In this document: positions 39,707 to 47,476 of the stretch, piece by piece
How the letters are laid out: each line of letters starts with the position of its first letter
Numbering within the stretch: the first letter of the stretch is position 1
Source of the DNA: Halothiobacillus sp.
GTDB taxonomy: Bacteria > Pseudomonadota > Gammaproteobacteria > Halothiobacillales > Halothiobacillaceae
Length of the DNA: 47,476 nucleotides
NCBI GenBank assembly: GCA_024636015.1
Contig: JAGXHU010000018.1
Coordinates: forward strand, 1-47,476
Direction: 5' to 3'
Made by a program: the position numbers and the translations under genes
Notes under the pieces: generated by a model
What the model was told of the DNA's origin: nothing
The model's database searches: none
Seen by the model: only the letters and a program-made list of their open reading frames with translations

Positions 39707-41050
39707 ATGTTGAATAAAGTACTGATCGCCAACCGGGGCGAGATTGCGCTCCGTATCCTGCGCGCCTGTCGTGAGTTGGACATTCGCACGGTCGCGGTTC
39801 ACTCGACCGCCGACCGCGATCTCAAGCATGTTCGCCTGGCCGACGAATCTGTCTGCATCGGCGGTCCACGCTCCACCGAAAGCTACCTGAATGTGCCGGC
39901 CATCATTTCGGCCGCCGAAGTCACGGATGCGGTGGCCATTCATCCCGGCTACGGTTTCCTCTCGGAAAATGCCGATTTCACCGAGCGCGTCGAGCAATCC
40001 GGCTTCATCTTTATCGGCCCGACCGCCGACAACATCCGGATGATGGGCGACAAGGTCATGGCCAAGGAAACCATGCGCGCAGCCAATGTGCCTTGTGTAC
40101 CTGGCTCCGACGGTGCGCTGGGTGACGACCCCGACGAGAATTTGCGCCTCGGGCGCGACGTCGGCTACCCCGTGATCATCAAGGCGGCCGGTGGTGGCGG
40201 TGGTCGGGGAATGCGCGTCGTCCATACCGAAGCAGCCCTGTTGCACGCCATCGACATGACCCGCACCGAGGCCGCCGCCGCATTCAACAACCCGCAGGTG
40301 TACATGGAGAAATTCCTTGAGCACCCGCGCCACATCGAGATCCAGGTGCTGGCCGACAGTCACGGCCATGCCGTGTATCTGGGGGAGCGCGACTGCTCGA
40401 TGCAACGTCGCCACCAGAAAATCATTGAGGAAGCCCCTGCCCCCGGCATCACCCCGGAACAGCGCGCGGAGATCGGCGCCGTCTGTGTCGCCGCCTGTCT
40501 GCGCATGGGGTATCGGGGCGCGGGCACGTTCGAGTTTCTGTACGAGAACGGCCATTTCTATTTCATCGAAATGAACACCCGGCTGCAGGTCGAACACACG
40601 ATCACTGAAATGATTACCGGGATCGATCTCGTCAAACAACAACTGATGATCGCCGCAGGAATGCCGCTGGATTTCACGCAGGATCAGGTCCGTCTGACCG
40701 GTCATTCCATCGAATGCCGCATCAATGCCGAAGATCCGACCACCTTTGTCCCCAGCCCCGGCAAGATCACCAACCTGCATTTCCCCGGTGGCCCAGGCGT
40801 GCGGATCGATACACATATCTACAACGGATACACCGTACCGCCGTACTACGACTCCATGATCGGCAAGCTCATTACCCACGCCGACAACCGGGACCAGGCG
40901 ATCCGTCGCATGGCGGGTGCGCTAAGCGAAATGGCGATTGATGGCATCAAGACCAACATCCCACTACATCGCGACCTCATGGATGATCAAGCCTTTATCG
41001 ACGGCGGAACCGATATCCATTTCCTGCACAAACGGCTGGGGCTGGATTGA
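39707..41050 (+). CDS. accC: Biotin carboxylase of acetyl-CoA carboxylase
   Basis: This 447-residue ATP-grasp enzyme carboxylates biotin on AccB using bicarbonate and ATP. It shows [11 protein letters not shown], the glycine-rich lid [14 protein letters not shown], and the catalytic stretch [10 protein letters not shown]. Length and motifs match E. coli AccC. The gap from accB is 14 bases, and the stop overlaps the start of prmA by one base (TGATG). Confidence 0.98.
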   Translation: MLNKVLIANRGEIALRILRACRELDIRTVAVHSTADRDLKHVRLADESVCIGGPRSTESYLNVPAIISAAEVTDAVAIHPGYGFLSENADFTERVEQSGFIFIGPTADNIRMMGDKVMAKETMRAANVPCVPGSDGALGDDPDENLRLGRDVGYPVIIKAAGGGGGRGMRVVHTEAALLHAIDMTRTEAAAAFNNPQVYMEKFLEHPRHIEIQVLADSHGHAVYLGERDCSMQRRHQKIIEEAPAPGITPEQRAEIGAVCVAACLRMGYRGAGTFEFLYENGHFYFIEMNTRLQVEHTITEMITGIDLVKQQLMIAAGMPLDFTQDQVRLTGHSIECRINAEDPTTFVPSPGKITNLHFPGGPGVRIDTHIYNGYTVPPYYDSMIGKLITHADNRDQAIRRMAGALSEMAIDGIKTNIPLHRDLMDDQAFIDGGTDIHFLHKRLGLD

Positions 41051-41964
41051 TGGATTCTGATGACAACGCGCCGCGTCAGTGGCAACGGCTGAGTCTCGAC
41101 GTGCCGCAAGGCGATGTTGAAGATTGCGAGCAGGCGCTGCTGGATGCCGGTGCTGTTTCGGTCTCGCTGGAGGAATTGGGCGACGAACCGATCCTGGAGC
41201 CGAAACCGGGCGAAACACCCCTCTGGCAAATGGTGCGCGTCGCTGGCCTGTTCGAGGAAGGCATCAGCCCGGCCGACATCATGGGCATGCTCAATCAGAC
41301 GCTCCGCCCGGCACTGCTGGGCGATTTCGATTATCAAATCATCGAGGATATCGACTGGGTGCGCCAGACTCAGGCGGACTTCGCTGCCGCCTGTTACGGC
41401 GACGGACTCTGGGTCGTGCCGCATTGGGAAACACCGCCCGAAAATGCCGAATCGGTGCTGCGGATCGATCCGGGCCTCGCCTTCGGTACCGGGCAACATG
41501 AAACCACGGCCCTGTGCCTGGGTTGGCTCGACCGACAGGATCTCAACGGGCTGAGCATCCTGGATGTGGGCTGCGGATCGGGCATCCTGGCGCTGGGCGC
41601 GCTCATCAAGGGCGCCGCACAGGCCTGGGGCACCGATATCGATCCTCAGGCGCTCAAGGCCAGTTTCGATAACGCGGCACTGAATCAGATCGGCACGGAT
41701 CGGCTCTCCCTGAGCCAGCCGGAAGACCTGCCCGCCGACTCCCGCTTCGACATCCTGATCGCCAACATCCTCGCCCAGCCGCTCATCGAGCTGGCCGACA
41801 GCCTCGCCCCCCATCTCAAGGCCGGCGGCCGCTTTGCCCTGTCCGGCATTCTCAACCATCAGGCCGAGGCCGTGGCGGCCCAATGGATGGCACAAGGTCT
41901 GGTGATTAATGCCATCGATTCACTGGGCGACTGGTCGCTGGTGCAGGGCCATCGGCCCCAATAA
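41050..41964 (+). CDS. prmA: Ribosomal protein L11 methyltransferase
   Basis: This 304-residue methyltransferase trimethylates ribosomal protein L11. It has an N-terminal substrate-recognition domain, a linker, and a SAM-binding domain with AFGTGQHETT and ILDVGCGSGILALGA, then NILAQPL as the NxxxxPL-type motif. The ATG at 41050 shares its A with the stop of accC; a TTG one codon earlier is less likely. Confidence 0.96.
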   Translation: MDSDDNAPRQWQRLSLDVPQGDVEDCEQALLDAGAVSVSLEELGDEPILEPKPGETPLWQMVRVAGLFEEGISPADIMGMLNQTLRPALLGDFDYQIIEDIDWVRQTQADFAAACYGDGLWVVPHWETPPENAESVLRIDPGLAFGTGQHETTALCLGWLDRQDLNGLSILDVGCGSGILALGALIKGAAQAWGTDIDPQALKASFDNAALNQIGTDRLSLSQPEDLPADSRFDILIANILAQPLIELADSLAPHLKAGGRFALSGILNHQAEAVAAQWMAQGLVINAIDSLGDWSLVQGHRPQ

Positions 41965-42014
41965 CCATCACCGAACATCCCGGCGCAAAGCCTCGGTACC
42001 CCGTCAAACCCTGC

Positions 42015-42041
42015 CCGGGCTTTCGCATCAAGACAGCCCGG
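42015..42041 (+). terminator. Hairpin downstream of prmA
   Basis: CCGGGCT (42015-42021) pairs with AGCCCGG (42035-42041) across 13 bases. No T-run follows. It may mark the end of the acc-prmA transcript. Confidence 0.35.
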
Positions 42042-42195
42042 ACCAAAGCTGCCGCACGTGGGTGATCTCGGGACATTCTTGATATCGTTACGGCTTGCAG
42101 GCGCCCCCGTTCAGATCGTTGAACTCAAAAAAATCCGTTCCTGCTGTCTTAACAGCCCGAGTGTACGAACCGATTGGATGAGTTCAGGTTCTTGA

Positions 42196-44064
42196 ATGAC
42201 ATCACAATTCCAGGTGAGCAGAAAACACATGTTGTCCGATAACCATCCAAACCAGATATTGCGTGATGTCTTTGGATTCCCCCATTTTCGCGGCGATCAG
42301 GAAAGCGTGGTCGATCATGTCACTCAGGGTGGCGATGCCCTGGTGTTGATGCCGACCGGGGCCGGGAAGTCGCTGTGTTACCAAATTCCCGCACTCTGCC
42401 GCCACGGTGTGGGCATTGTGATTTCACCCTTGATCGCGTTGATGCAGGATCAGGTGGCCGCACTGAAGCAGCTGGGCGTTTCCGTCGCTTTTTTGAACTC
42501 CAGCCAGGATGCTGAAACGGCCCGCGCGGTGATGCGGCAGTTACAGCTTGGCGAGTTAAAGCTGCTCTATGTCGCGCCAGAGCGGCTCATGACGGAAAGT
42601 TTTCTCAATTTTCTGGATCGTTTGCAGGACGATCAAGGGATCGCCCTGTTCGCAATCGACGAGGCCCATTGCGTCTCTCAATGGGGCCATGATTTCCGGC
42701 CCGAGTACCGTGCTTTAAAGGTGCTGCACGAGCGTTTTTCCCGCGTGCCCCGCATTGCGCTCACCGCCACGGCAGATGCGCCGACGCGGCGTGAGATTGT
42801 CGAGCAACTCGGACTCGAACACGCGCGGCAATTTGTCTCCAGCTTTGATCGGCCCAATATCCGCTATCGGGTGACGCAAAAGATAAATGCGCGCCAGCAG
42901 TTGCTGACTTTTCTCGCGGCAGAGCATCCCAACGACGCGGGCATCGTGTATTGCCTGTCACGCAAGAAGGTTGAAGAAACGGCGGCATGGCTGAAGGATC
43001 AAGGCTGGGATGCCTTGCCTTATCACGCAGGGCTGGATGCCGCTACGCGTCATGGGAACCAGCAACGCTTTCTGCGCGATGAGGGGGTCGTCATGGTCGC
43101 CACCGTCGCGTTCGGCATGGGTATCGATAAACCCAATGTGCGCTTTGTTGCCCATCTTGATCTGCCCAAGAGTCTCGAGGGCTATTATCAGGAAATTGGC
43201 CGAGCAGGCAGGGACGGTCTGCCGGCGAACGCCTGGATGACTTATGGTCTCGGCGATGTCGTGTCGATGCGCCGGATGCTGATGTCCGGCGATTCCCCGG
43301 ATGGTCGAAAAACCGTGGAATTGCAAAAACTCGATGCGCTCCTGGGGTACTGCGAATCGACAGCCTGCCGCCACCAAACCGTGCTGCGTTATTTTGGTGA
43401 GTCGCATCCCGGCGACTGTGGGCAATGTGACAACTGCCTGACTCCCGTGGATACCTGGGATGCCACCCAACCGGCACAAATGGCGCTGTCGTGTGTGTAC
43501 CGAACGGGTCAGCGCTTTGGTGTTGCCCACCTGATTGACGTGTTGCTGGGCAAGGAAACCTCCAAAGTGGCGCAATTCGGTCACACGCAACTGAGTACCT
43601 TTGGTATTGGTAAAGCGTTGGGGCAAGCACAATGGAGTAGCGTTTATCGCCAGCTGGCCGCTTCAGGTTTGCTGAATGTCGATATGGAGGCGTTTGGCGG
43701 ACTGAAGTTAACCGATTTAGCGAAGCCGGTGTTGCGGGGCGAGCAATCGGTATGGCTCAGGCGGGACGCCGAACCGGTTAAACGCAAAGCAAGCAAAATC
43801 GAAATGGCTTCCCGTCTGCGAGAAGGTTTCGCCGATGCCAGCGAAGATCCCTTGTGGCAAGCGCTCAAAGCCAAGCGTCTTGAACTCGCCCGTGAGCAAG
43901 CTGTGCCGCCCTATGTGATTTTCCATGACAGTACGTTGCTGGAAATCTTCAATCAGCGACCGAATACCCCGGAAGCGTTCAGTCAAATCAGCGGGGTCGG
44001 ACAGTCGAAGCTCGTGAAGTACGCGGACCATTTCCTCGAGGTGCTTAACGCGGATAAGCGATAG
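42196..44064 (+). CDS. recQ: ATP-dependent DNA helicase RecQ
   Basis: This is a 3'-5' helicase of 622 residues, or 611 if it starts at the ATG at 42229, which has AGGTGAG upstream and begins MLSDNHP. Walker A is [12 protein letters not shown], Walker [21 protein letters not shown], and motif [12 protein letters not shown]. The zinc-binding cysteines are in [10 protein letters not shown] and GDCGQCDNC, followed by a winged-helix region and a C-terminal HRDC domain ([12 protein letters not shown] to [10 protein letters not shown]). It acts in recombination and fork repair. Confidence 0.96.
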   Translation: MTSQFQVSRKHMLSDNHPNQILRDVFGFPHFRGDQESVVDHVTQGGDALVLMPTGAGKSLCYQIPALCRHGVGIVISPLIALMQDQVAALKQLGVSVAFLNSSQDAETARAVMRQLQLGELKLLYVAPERLMTESFLNFLDRLQDDQGIALFAIDEAHCVSQWGHDFRPEYRALKVLHERFSRVPRIALTATADAPTRREIVEQLGLEHARQFVSSFDRPNIRYRVTQKINARQQLLTFLAAEHPNDAGIVYCLSRKKVEETAAWLKDQGWDALPYHAGLDAATRHGNQQRFLRDEGVVMVATVAFGMGIDKPNVRFVAHLDLPKSLEGYYQEIGRAGRDGLPANAWMTYGLGDVVSMRRMLMSGDSPDGRKTVELQKLDALLGYCESTACRHQTVLRYFGESHPGDCGQCDNCLTPVDTWDATQPAQMALSCVYRTGQRFGVAHLIDVLLGKETSKVAQFGHTQLSTFGIGKALGQAQWSSVYRQLAASGLLNVDMEAFGGLKLTDLAKPVLRGEQSVWLRRDAEPVKRKASKIEMASRLREGFADASEDPLWQALKAKRLELAREQAVPPYVIFHDSTLLEIFNQRPNTPEAFSQISGVGQSKLVKYADHFLEVLNADKR

Positions 44065-44113
44065 AAAATGAGGGTCGATCATTGCTCGCCATGACGATGA
44101 TCCACTCTCTTCT

Positions 44114-44830
44114 TCATGTGGATTCTTCTGCGCTTCCCTCCGTGGTGCGCAAACACCAGAGGGGCTGACCACTGGACCGATACTTGCGCTCGAACAGGGT
44201 CAACGGCGGCTCGTCATCAGGCACGGGGAATATCTCCGCCGTCCGGCCATGGTAGGCGAAAGCCTGCGCGAGCTCTTCCAGATAGATGCGCCAGTTGCTG
44301 CGGCTCTCGAACTGCCCGCCCAGCGCCACGAGATCCGGGAACACCGGGTGGGCGTGAAAGCGCCGCTTGAGGTGTTTGGGCTTGGGCTCGGGGTTCGGAT
44401 ACAACAAATAATGCTGCTCAGGACGCCAGCCTGCCTCGCGGGCGAGGCGCCAGAAGTCCACCAGATCCGCCCGAACCAGCAAACAGTTCTCCGGGGTGTC
44501 CGCCCGCTGCCGCGAAAGCCGGTCGGCCGAACGATCCACCCCAATAACGAGATGCGCGGGGTATCGGGCCGCAAGTAGCCGGCTGCTGTCGCCAGTGCCG
44601 CAGCCCGAATCCAAAATCAGCGGCTGAGCGCGCCCCGCGATCCACTGATCTGCCTGCGCGAAGGCCTCACGGTTGTAGTCGGCAATCGGTTTGGCCCAGC
44701 GATGCCGGGCATGCTTACCCACCTGCGCGATCAGATCCTCATGCGGCGCGGTCTGCCGAGAAACGACCGAGCGGGAATTACCGCTCTCCCCTTTCGCCTG
44801 AGGATCAATGCCGGATACCGACGGGGGCAT
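44114..44830 (-). CDS. trmB: tRNA (guanine-46-N7)-methyltransferase
   Basis: This 238-residue SAM-dependent enzyme has LILDSGCGTGDSSRLLA as SAM-binding motif and the TrmB signature YLLYPNPEPKPKHLKRRFHAHPVF. The normal motif is DPWPKxRH; the PNPEPKPKHLKRR form is a variant found in some gammaproteobacteria, so the exact tRNA target is less certain than the family. It begins six bases after the stop of prlC and is probably co-transcribed with it. Confidence 0.82.
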   Translation of the reverse strand: MPPSVSGIDPQAKGESGNSRSVVSRQTAPHEDLIAQVGKHARHRWAKPIADYNREAFAQADQWIAGRAQPLILDSGCGTGDSSRLLAARYPAHLVIGVDRSADRLSRQRADTPENCLLVRADLVDFWRLAREAGWRPEQHYLLYPNPEPKPKHLKRRFHAHPVFPDLVALGGQFESRSNWRIYLEELAQAFAYHGRTAEIFPVPDDEPPLTLFERKYRSSGQPLWCLRTTEGSAEEST

Positions 44831-44836
44831 AGCCGC

Positions 44837-46909
44837 TCAGCGGTCCGTGAGGATGCCGTGCTGACGCAGCAGCGGTTCGATGCTCGGCTCTCGGCCACGG
44901 AAGGCCTTAAACAACGTCATCGGGTCCTCGCTACCGCCGCGTTCGAGAATGTGCACCAGGAAATCCGTGCCGGTGCGCTCGTTAAACACCCCGTCTTCCT
45001 CGAAGCGCGAGAAGGCATCCGCCGACAGCACTTCCGCCCACTTGTAGCTGTAGTAGCCGGCGGCATAGCCCCCCGCGAAGATATGCGAAAAGCCGTTTTG
45101 GAAGCGGTTGTATTCCGGTGGATGCAGCACCGCGACCTGCCGGCGAATCCGGTCGAGGGTTTCCTGAACCCGCGCCCCGGTCGCGGGGTCGTATTCCTGG
45201 TGCAGGATCAGGTCGAACAGCGAAAACTCCAACTGACGAACCGTCTGCATGCCGGATTGGAACTGCCGCGCGGCCTGCATGTTCTCGAACAGCGTCTGGG
45301 GCAATGCTTCGCCGGTCTGGTGGTGACGCGCGAACAGGTCCAGCGCCTCGCGCACCCAGCACCAGTTTTCCAGGAACTGACTCGGCAGCTCGACCGCATC
45401 CCAGGCCACGCCGTTGATACCGGATACGCCCGACGTCTCGACCTTGGTGAGCATGTGGTGCAGACCGTGGCCGAATTCGTGGAACAGCGTGGTGACTTCG
45501 TCGTGGGTCAGCAGCGGCGGTTCGTCGCCCACCGGCGGGGTAAAGTTGCAGGTCAGGAAAGCCACCGGAATCTGCAGGCTGCCGTCGGCACGGCGGCGGC
45601 GCTGAACACAGTCCGCCATCCATGCCCCGCCGCGCTTGTGTTGACGGGCAGACAGATCCAGGTAGAACTGCCCACGCAATTCGCCATCGCGGTCGTGAAT
45701 TTCATAGAAACGCACGTCCGGATGCCAGGTCGTGATGCCGTCGCGCTCGGTCACGCGAATGCCAAACAGCCGGTTAACCACCTCGAACAGCCCCGCCACC
45801 ACCCGGTCGGCCGGGAAGTACGGCTTGAGCTGCTCCTGACTGATGTCGAAACGGGCCTGACGCAACCGCTCGCCATAGAACGCCAGATCCCAGGGCTTTA
45901 ATGCGTCCGGGCCACCCGCGTCGCGGGCAAACGCAGCGAGTTCGTCCAGCTCCTGACGGGCGCGCGGCGCAGCTTGTTCCGCCAGATTATTCAGAAATTC
46001 CAGCACCTGCGCCGGGCTGTCCGCCATCTTGGTCGCCAGCGACCGCTCCGCATAGTTCGTAAAGCCGAGCAGCCCAGCCAGTTCGTGGCGGATGGCAAGA
46101 ATACGCTCCATCAACGGGCCGTTGTCCCATTCACGGGCATGCGGCCCAACTTCCGAAGCGCGGGTGACGAAGGCGTGATAAACCATCGCGCGCAGGTCGC
46201 GGTCCTCGGCGTAGGTCATGACTGCGATAAAGCTCGGGGCAGCCAAGGAGATGCGCCAGCCACCCTTGTCCTCATCCTGGTTTTCCCGCTCGGCCGTTTG
46301 GCGGAACATGCCCAGTGCCGATTCGGGTAAACCAGCCAAACGATTCCGGTCGGTCAGCGTCAGCGACCAGGCATTGGTGGCGTCGAGCACGTTGTTGGCA
46401 AATTTCGTTGTCAGTTGCGACAGTTCGCTCTTGAGTGCCTTGTAGCGCGCCTTGTCCTCAGCCGGCAAGTCGACGCCGGATAGGCGAAAATCGCGCAGGG
46501 TATTCTCGATCACTTTCCGCCGCTCGCCGGAGAGCGTGGCGAATTCATCGCCCCCGCCATCACCTTGGTGAATGGCCTCGTAGGCGCGGAACAGCGCCTC
46601 ATTCTGCCCCAGCTCAGTGGCATAGTCCGACAGCTTCGGCAGGCAGGCCTCGTAGGCCACACGCAACTCGGGGCTGTTGACCACGGCATTCAAATGGCTA
46701 ACGGGTGACCAGGCACGATCCAGCCGGTCGCCCATGGCATCCATCGGCTCGGCGAAGTTGTCCCAGGTGAAGGGCCCGCCCTGTTCCAGTCGCTGGGCGA
46801 TGGCGGCACGGTTTTCGGCCAAGATTTGATCGATGGCAGGTTCAATATGCTCGGACGTGATTTGGTCAAAGGCAGGGAGATCAGTGTTATTCAGCAAGGG
46901 GTTACTCAT
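44837..46909 (-). CDS. prlC: Oligopeptidase A (M3 zinc metallopeptidase)
   Basis: This 690-residue cytoplasmic peptidase degrades short peptides, including cleaved signal peptides. The zinc site is HEFGHGLHH with H477, E478 and H481; further motifs are SGINGVAWDAVELPSQ and AGYYSYKWAEVLSAD. Length and N-terminus (MSNPLLNNTDLPAFDQI) match E. coli PrlC. trmB follows directly. Confidence 0.97.
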   Translation of the reverse strand: MSNPLLNNTDLPAFDQITSEHIEPAIDQILAENRAAIAQRLEQGGPFTWDNFAEPMDAMGDRLDRAWSPVSHLNAVVNSPELRVAYEACLPKLSDYATELGQNEALFRAYEAIHQGDGGGDEFATLSGERRKVIENTLRDFRLSGVDLPAEDKARYKALKSELSQLTTKFANNVLDATNAWSLTLTDRNRLAGLPESALGMFRQTAERENQDEDKGGWRISLAAPSFIAVMTYAEDRDLRAMVYHAFVTRASEVGPHAREWDNGPLMERILAIRHELAGLLGFTNYAERSLATKMADSPAQVLEFLNNLAEQAAPRARQELDELAAFARDAGGPDALKPWDLAFYGERLRQARFDISQEQLKPYFPADRVVAGLFEVVNRLFGIRVTERDGITTWHPDVRFYEIHDRDGELRGQFYLDLSARQHKRGGAWMADCVQRRRRADGSLQIPVAFLTCNFTPPVGDEPPLLTHDEVTTLFHEFGHGLHHMLTKVETSGVSGINGVAWDAVELPSQFLENWCWVREALDLFARHHQTGEALPQTLFENMQAARQFQSGMQTVRQLEFSLFDLILHQEYDPATGARVQETLDRIRRQVAVLHPPEYNRFQNGFSHIFAGGYAAGYYSYKWAEVLSADAFSRFEEDGVFNERTGTDFLVHILERGGSEDPMTLFKAFRGREPSIEPLLRQHGILTDR

Positions 46910-47244
46910 GGTCGACTTTCGGTAAAACAGGAAGGGAAATCGGATGATCGGATATCAGGACGATCAATAAAACCAGCCTACCATTATTCCTTAAATGGCG
47001 GCTGTTTTCGGTTTCGACCGGGCAATCTGGCTGCCTCCTCTCGCAGACCCGAGATAATCGGTTCGCGGATAGGTGCGGGAAAGCCGGGCGGCAGCGGTAC
47101 CGTGACTTCACAGATCACGGCGTCTGTCCGCCTTCGCCATGATGCCAAAGCGGCTACGCACATCGGCTTGAGCGATCAGATTGGGGCAAACACCATTCAA
47201 CTTCGATCCCAGCTTAGACACCCCCAACGATCCGGTGACCCCAA
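46910..47244. other. Intergenic region upstream of prlC
   Basis: In these 335 bases I see no supported gene. Frames on both strands lack ribosome binding sites and known motifs. The prlC promoter should lie near its left end on the minus strand. Confidence 0.35.
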
Positions 47245-47476
47245 TCAGCCCGGTCTCTTGTTGGCGATGGCGTCCCAATCGATATTCTTGCAGGCATAGC
47301 ACGGCTCCTTGAGCACATGCAGCCGCACCAGCAGGGAATGGAGTTTGCACCCCAGGCAAAATCCCATGACTGCCTCCATCCAGATCATCGCCAGGCACAC
47401 CCAGACCAACGCCACGGGAATCTGGTAGGGAATGTAATTGACTGAAGTCGGCAGAATGTTGTGCGCAAACACCGTA
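47245..47476 (-). CDS. DUF4395 membrane protein, 5' end outside window
   Basis: Only the last 77 or so codons are visible; the reading frame is open to the window edge. It has a hydrophobic helix (QIPVALVWVCLAMIWMEAVMG), then the conserved GFCLGCKLHSLLVRL and CYACKNI cysteine pairs typical of DUF4395 proteins, which often accompany thioredoxin or redox genes. The function is unknown. Confidence 0.8.
   Translation of the reverse strand, partial: TVFAHNILPTSVNYIPYQIPVALVWVCLAMIWMEAVMGFCLGCKLHSLLVRLHVLKEPCYACKNIDWDAIANKRPG

Noticed and set aside
47108..47398. 96-codon minus-strand frame near the right edge
   Set aside because: It overlaps the DUF4395 frame and has no conserved features.

Overview
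The window looks like a gammaproteobacterial chromosome of roughly 55-58% G+C (estimated by eye). Housekeeping genes in typical gammaproteobacterial order (aroQ-accB-accC-prmA, minD-minE, prlC-trmB, rlmD, recQ, hslR) sit next to a large accessory block. A class I fructose-bisphosphate aldolase facing a complete tal-tkt-gnd-zwf set, together with a YeeE/YedE pair, would suit a chemolithotroph or sulfur-using organism. That is inference, and no CO2-fixation or sulfur-oxidation enzyme is in the window.

Region 1 (1-9755, all minus strand) is a stress block. It holds a YihY/BrkB membrane protein cut by the window edge, a short HPF/RaiA-type ribosome hibernation protein, a secreted beta-rich protein, a PPK2 kinase, a DUF4396 membrane protein, glutamate decarboxylase, a fungal-type P3A proton ATPase with an unusual DUF2934-bearing tail, an HdeD-like membrane protein and a slipin. 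Glutamate decarboxylase, proton ATPase and HdeD all bear on acid stress, and PPK2 and HPF on energy shortage. A 57-codon relic of a second proton-ATPase gene lies between gadB and the DUF4396 gene. It keeps only the two ends of the ATPase gene.

Region 2 (10216-18266) is central carbon metabolism. Class I aldolase on the plus strand converges on a minus-strand series tal-tkt-(cytochrome c)-gnd-zwf, which ends in a truncated HAD-hydrolase start. A 52-aa DUF3309 protein lies upstream of tal. Region 3 (18267-22880) holds katG behind a long leader, a possible small ORF with a hairpin leader, and a repeat-rich lipoprotein.

Region 4 (23259-35471) contains three cyclic-di-GMP proteins. One GGDEF-EAL protein overlaps a GspG-like pseudopilin gene, one is a very large PAS-GGDEF-EAL protein, and one is a HAMP-GAF-GGDEF protein broken by a one-base frameshift. 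Between them lie rlmD, tRNA-Ser(GGA) with a strong terminator, a C-terminally truncated nucleosidase and a glycine/cysteine-rich protein.

Region 5 (35831-47476) is mostly core genome: minD-minE with no minC beside them, a split YeeE/YedE transporter, hslR, aroQ, accB-accC-prmA, recQ, prlC-trmB and the end of a DUF4395 gene. No CRISPR array, rRNA, transposase, integrase or phage gene was seen.
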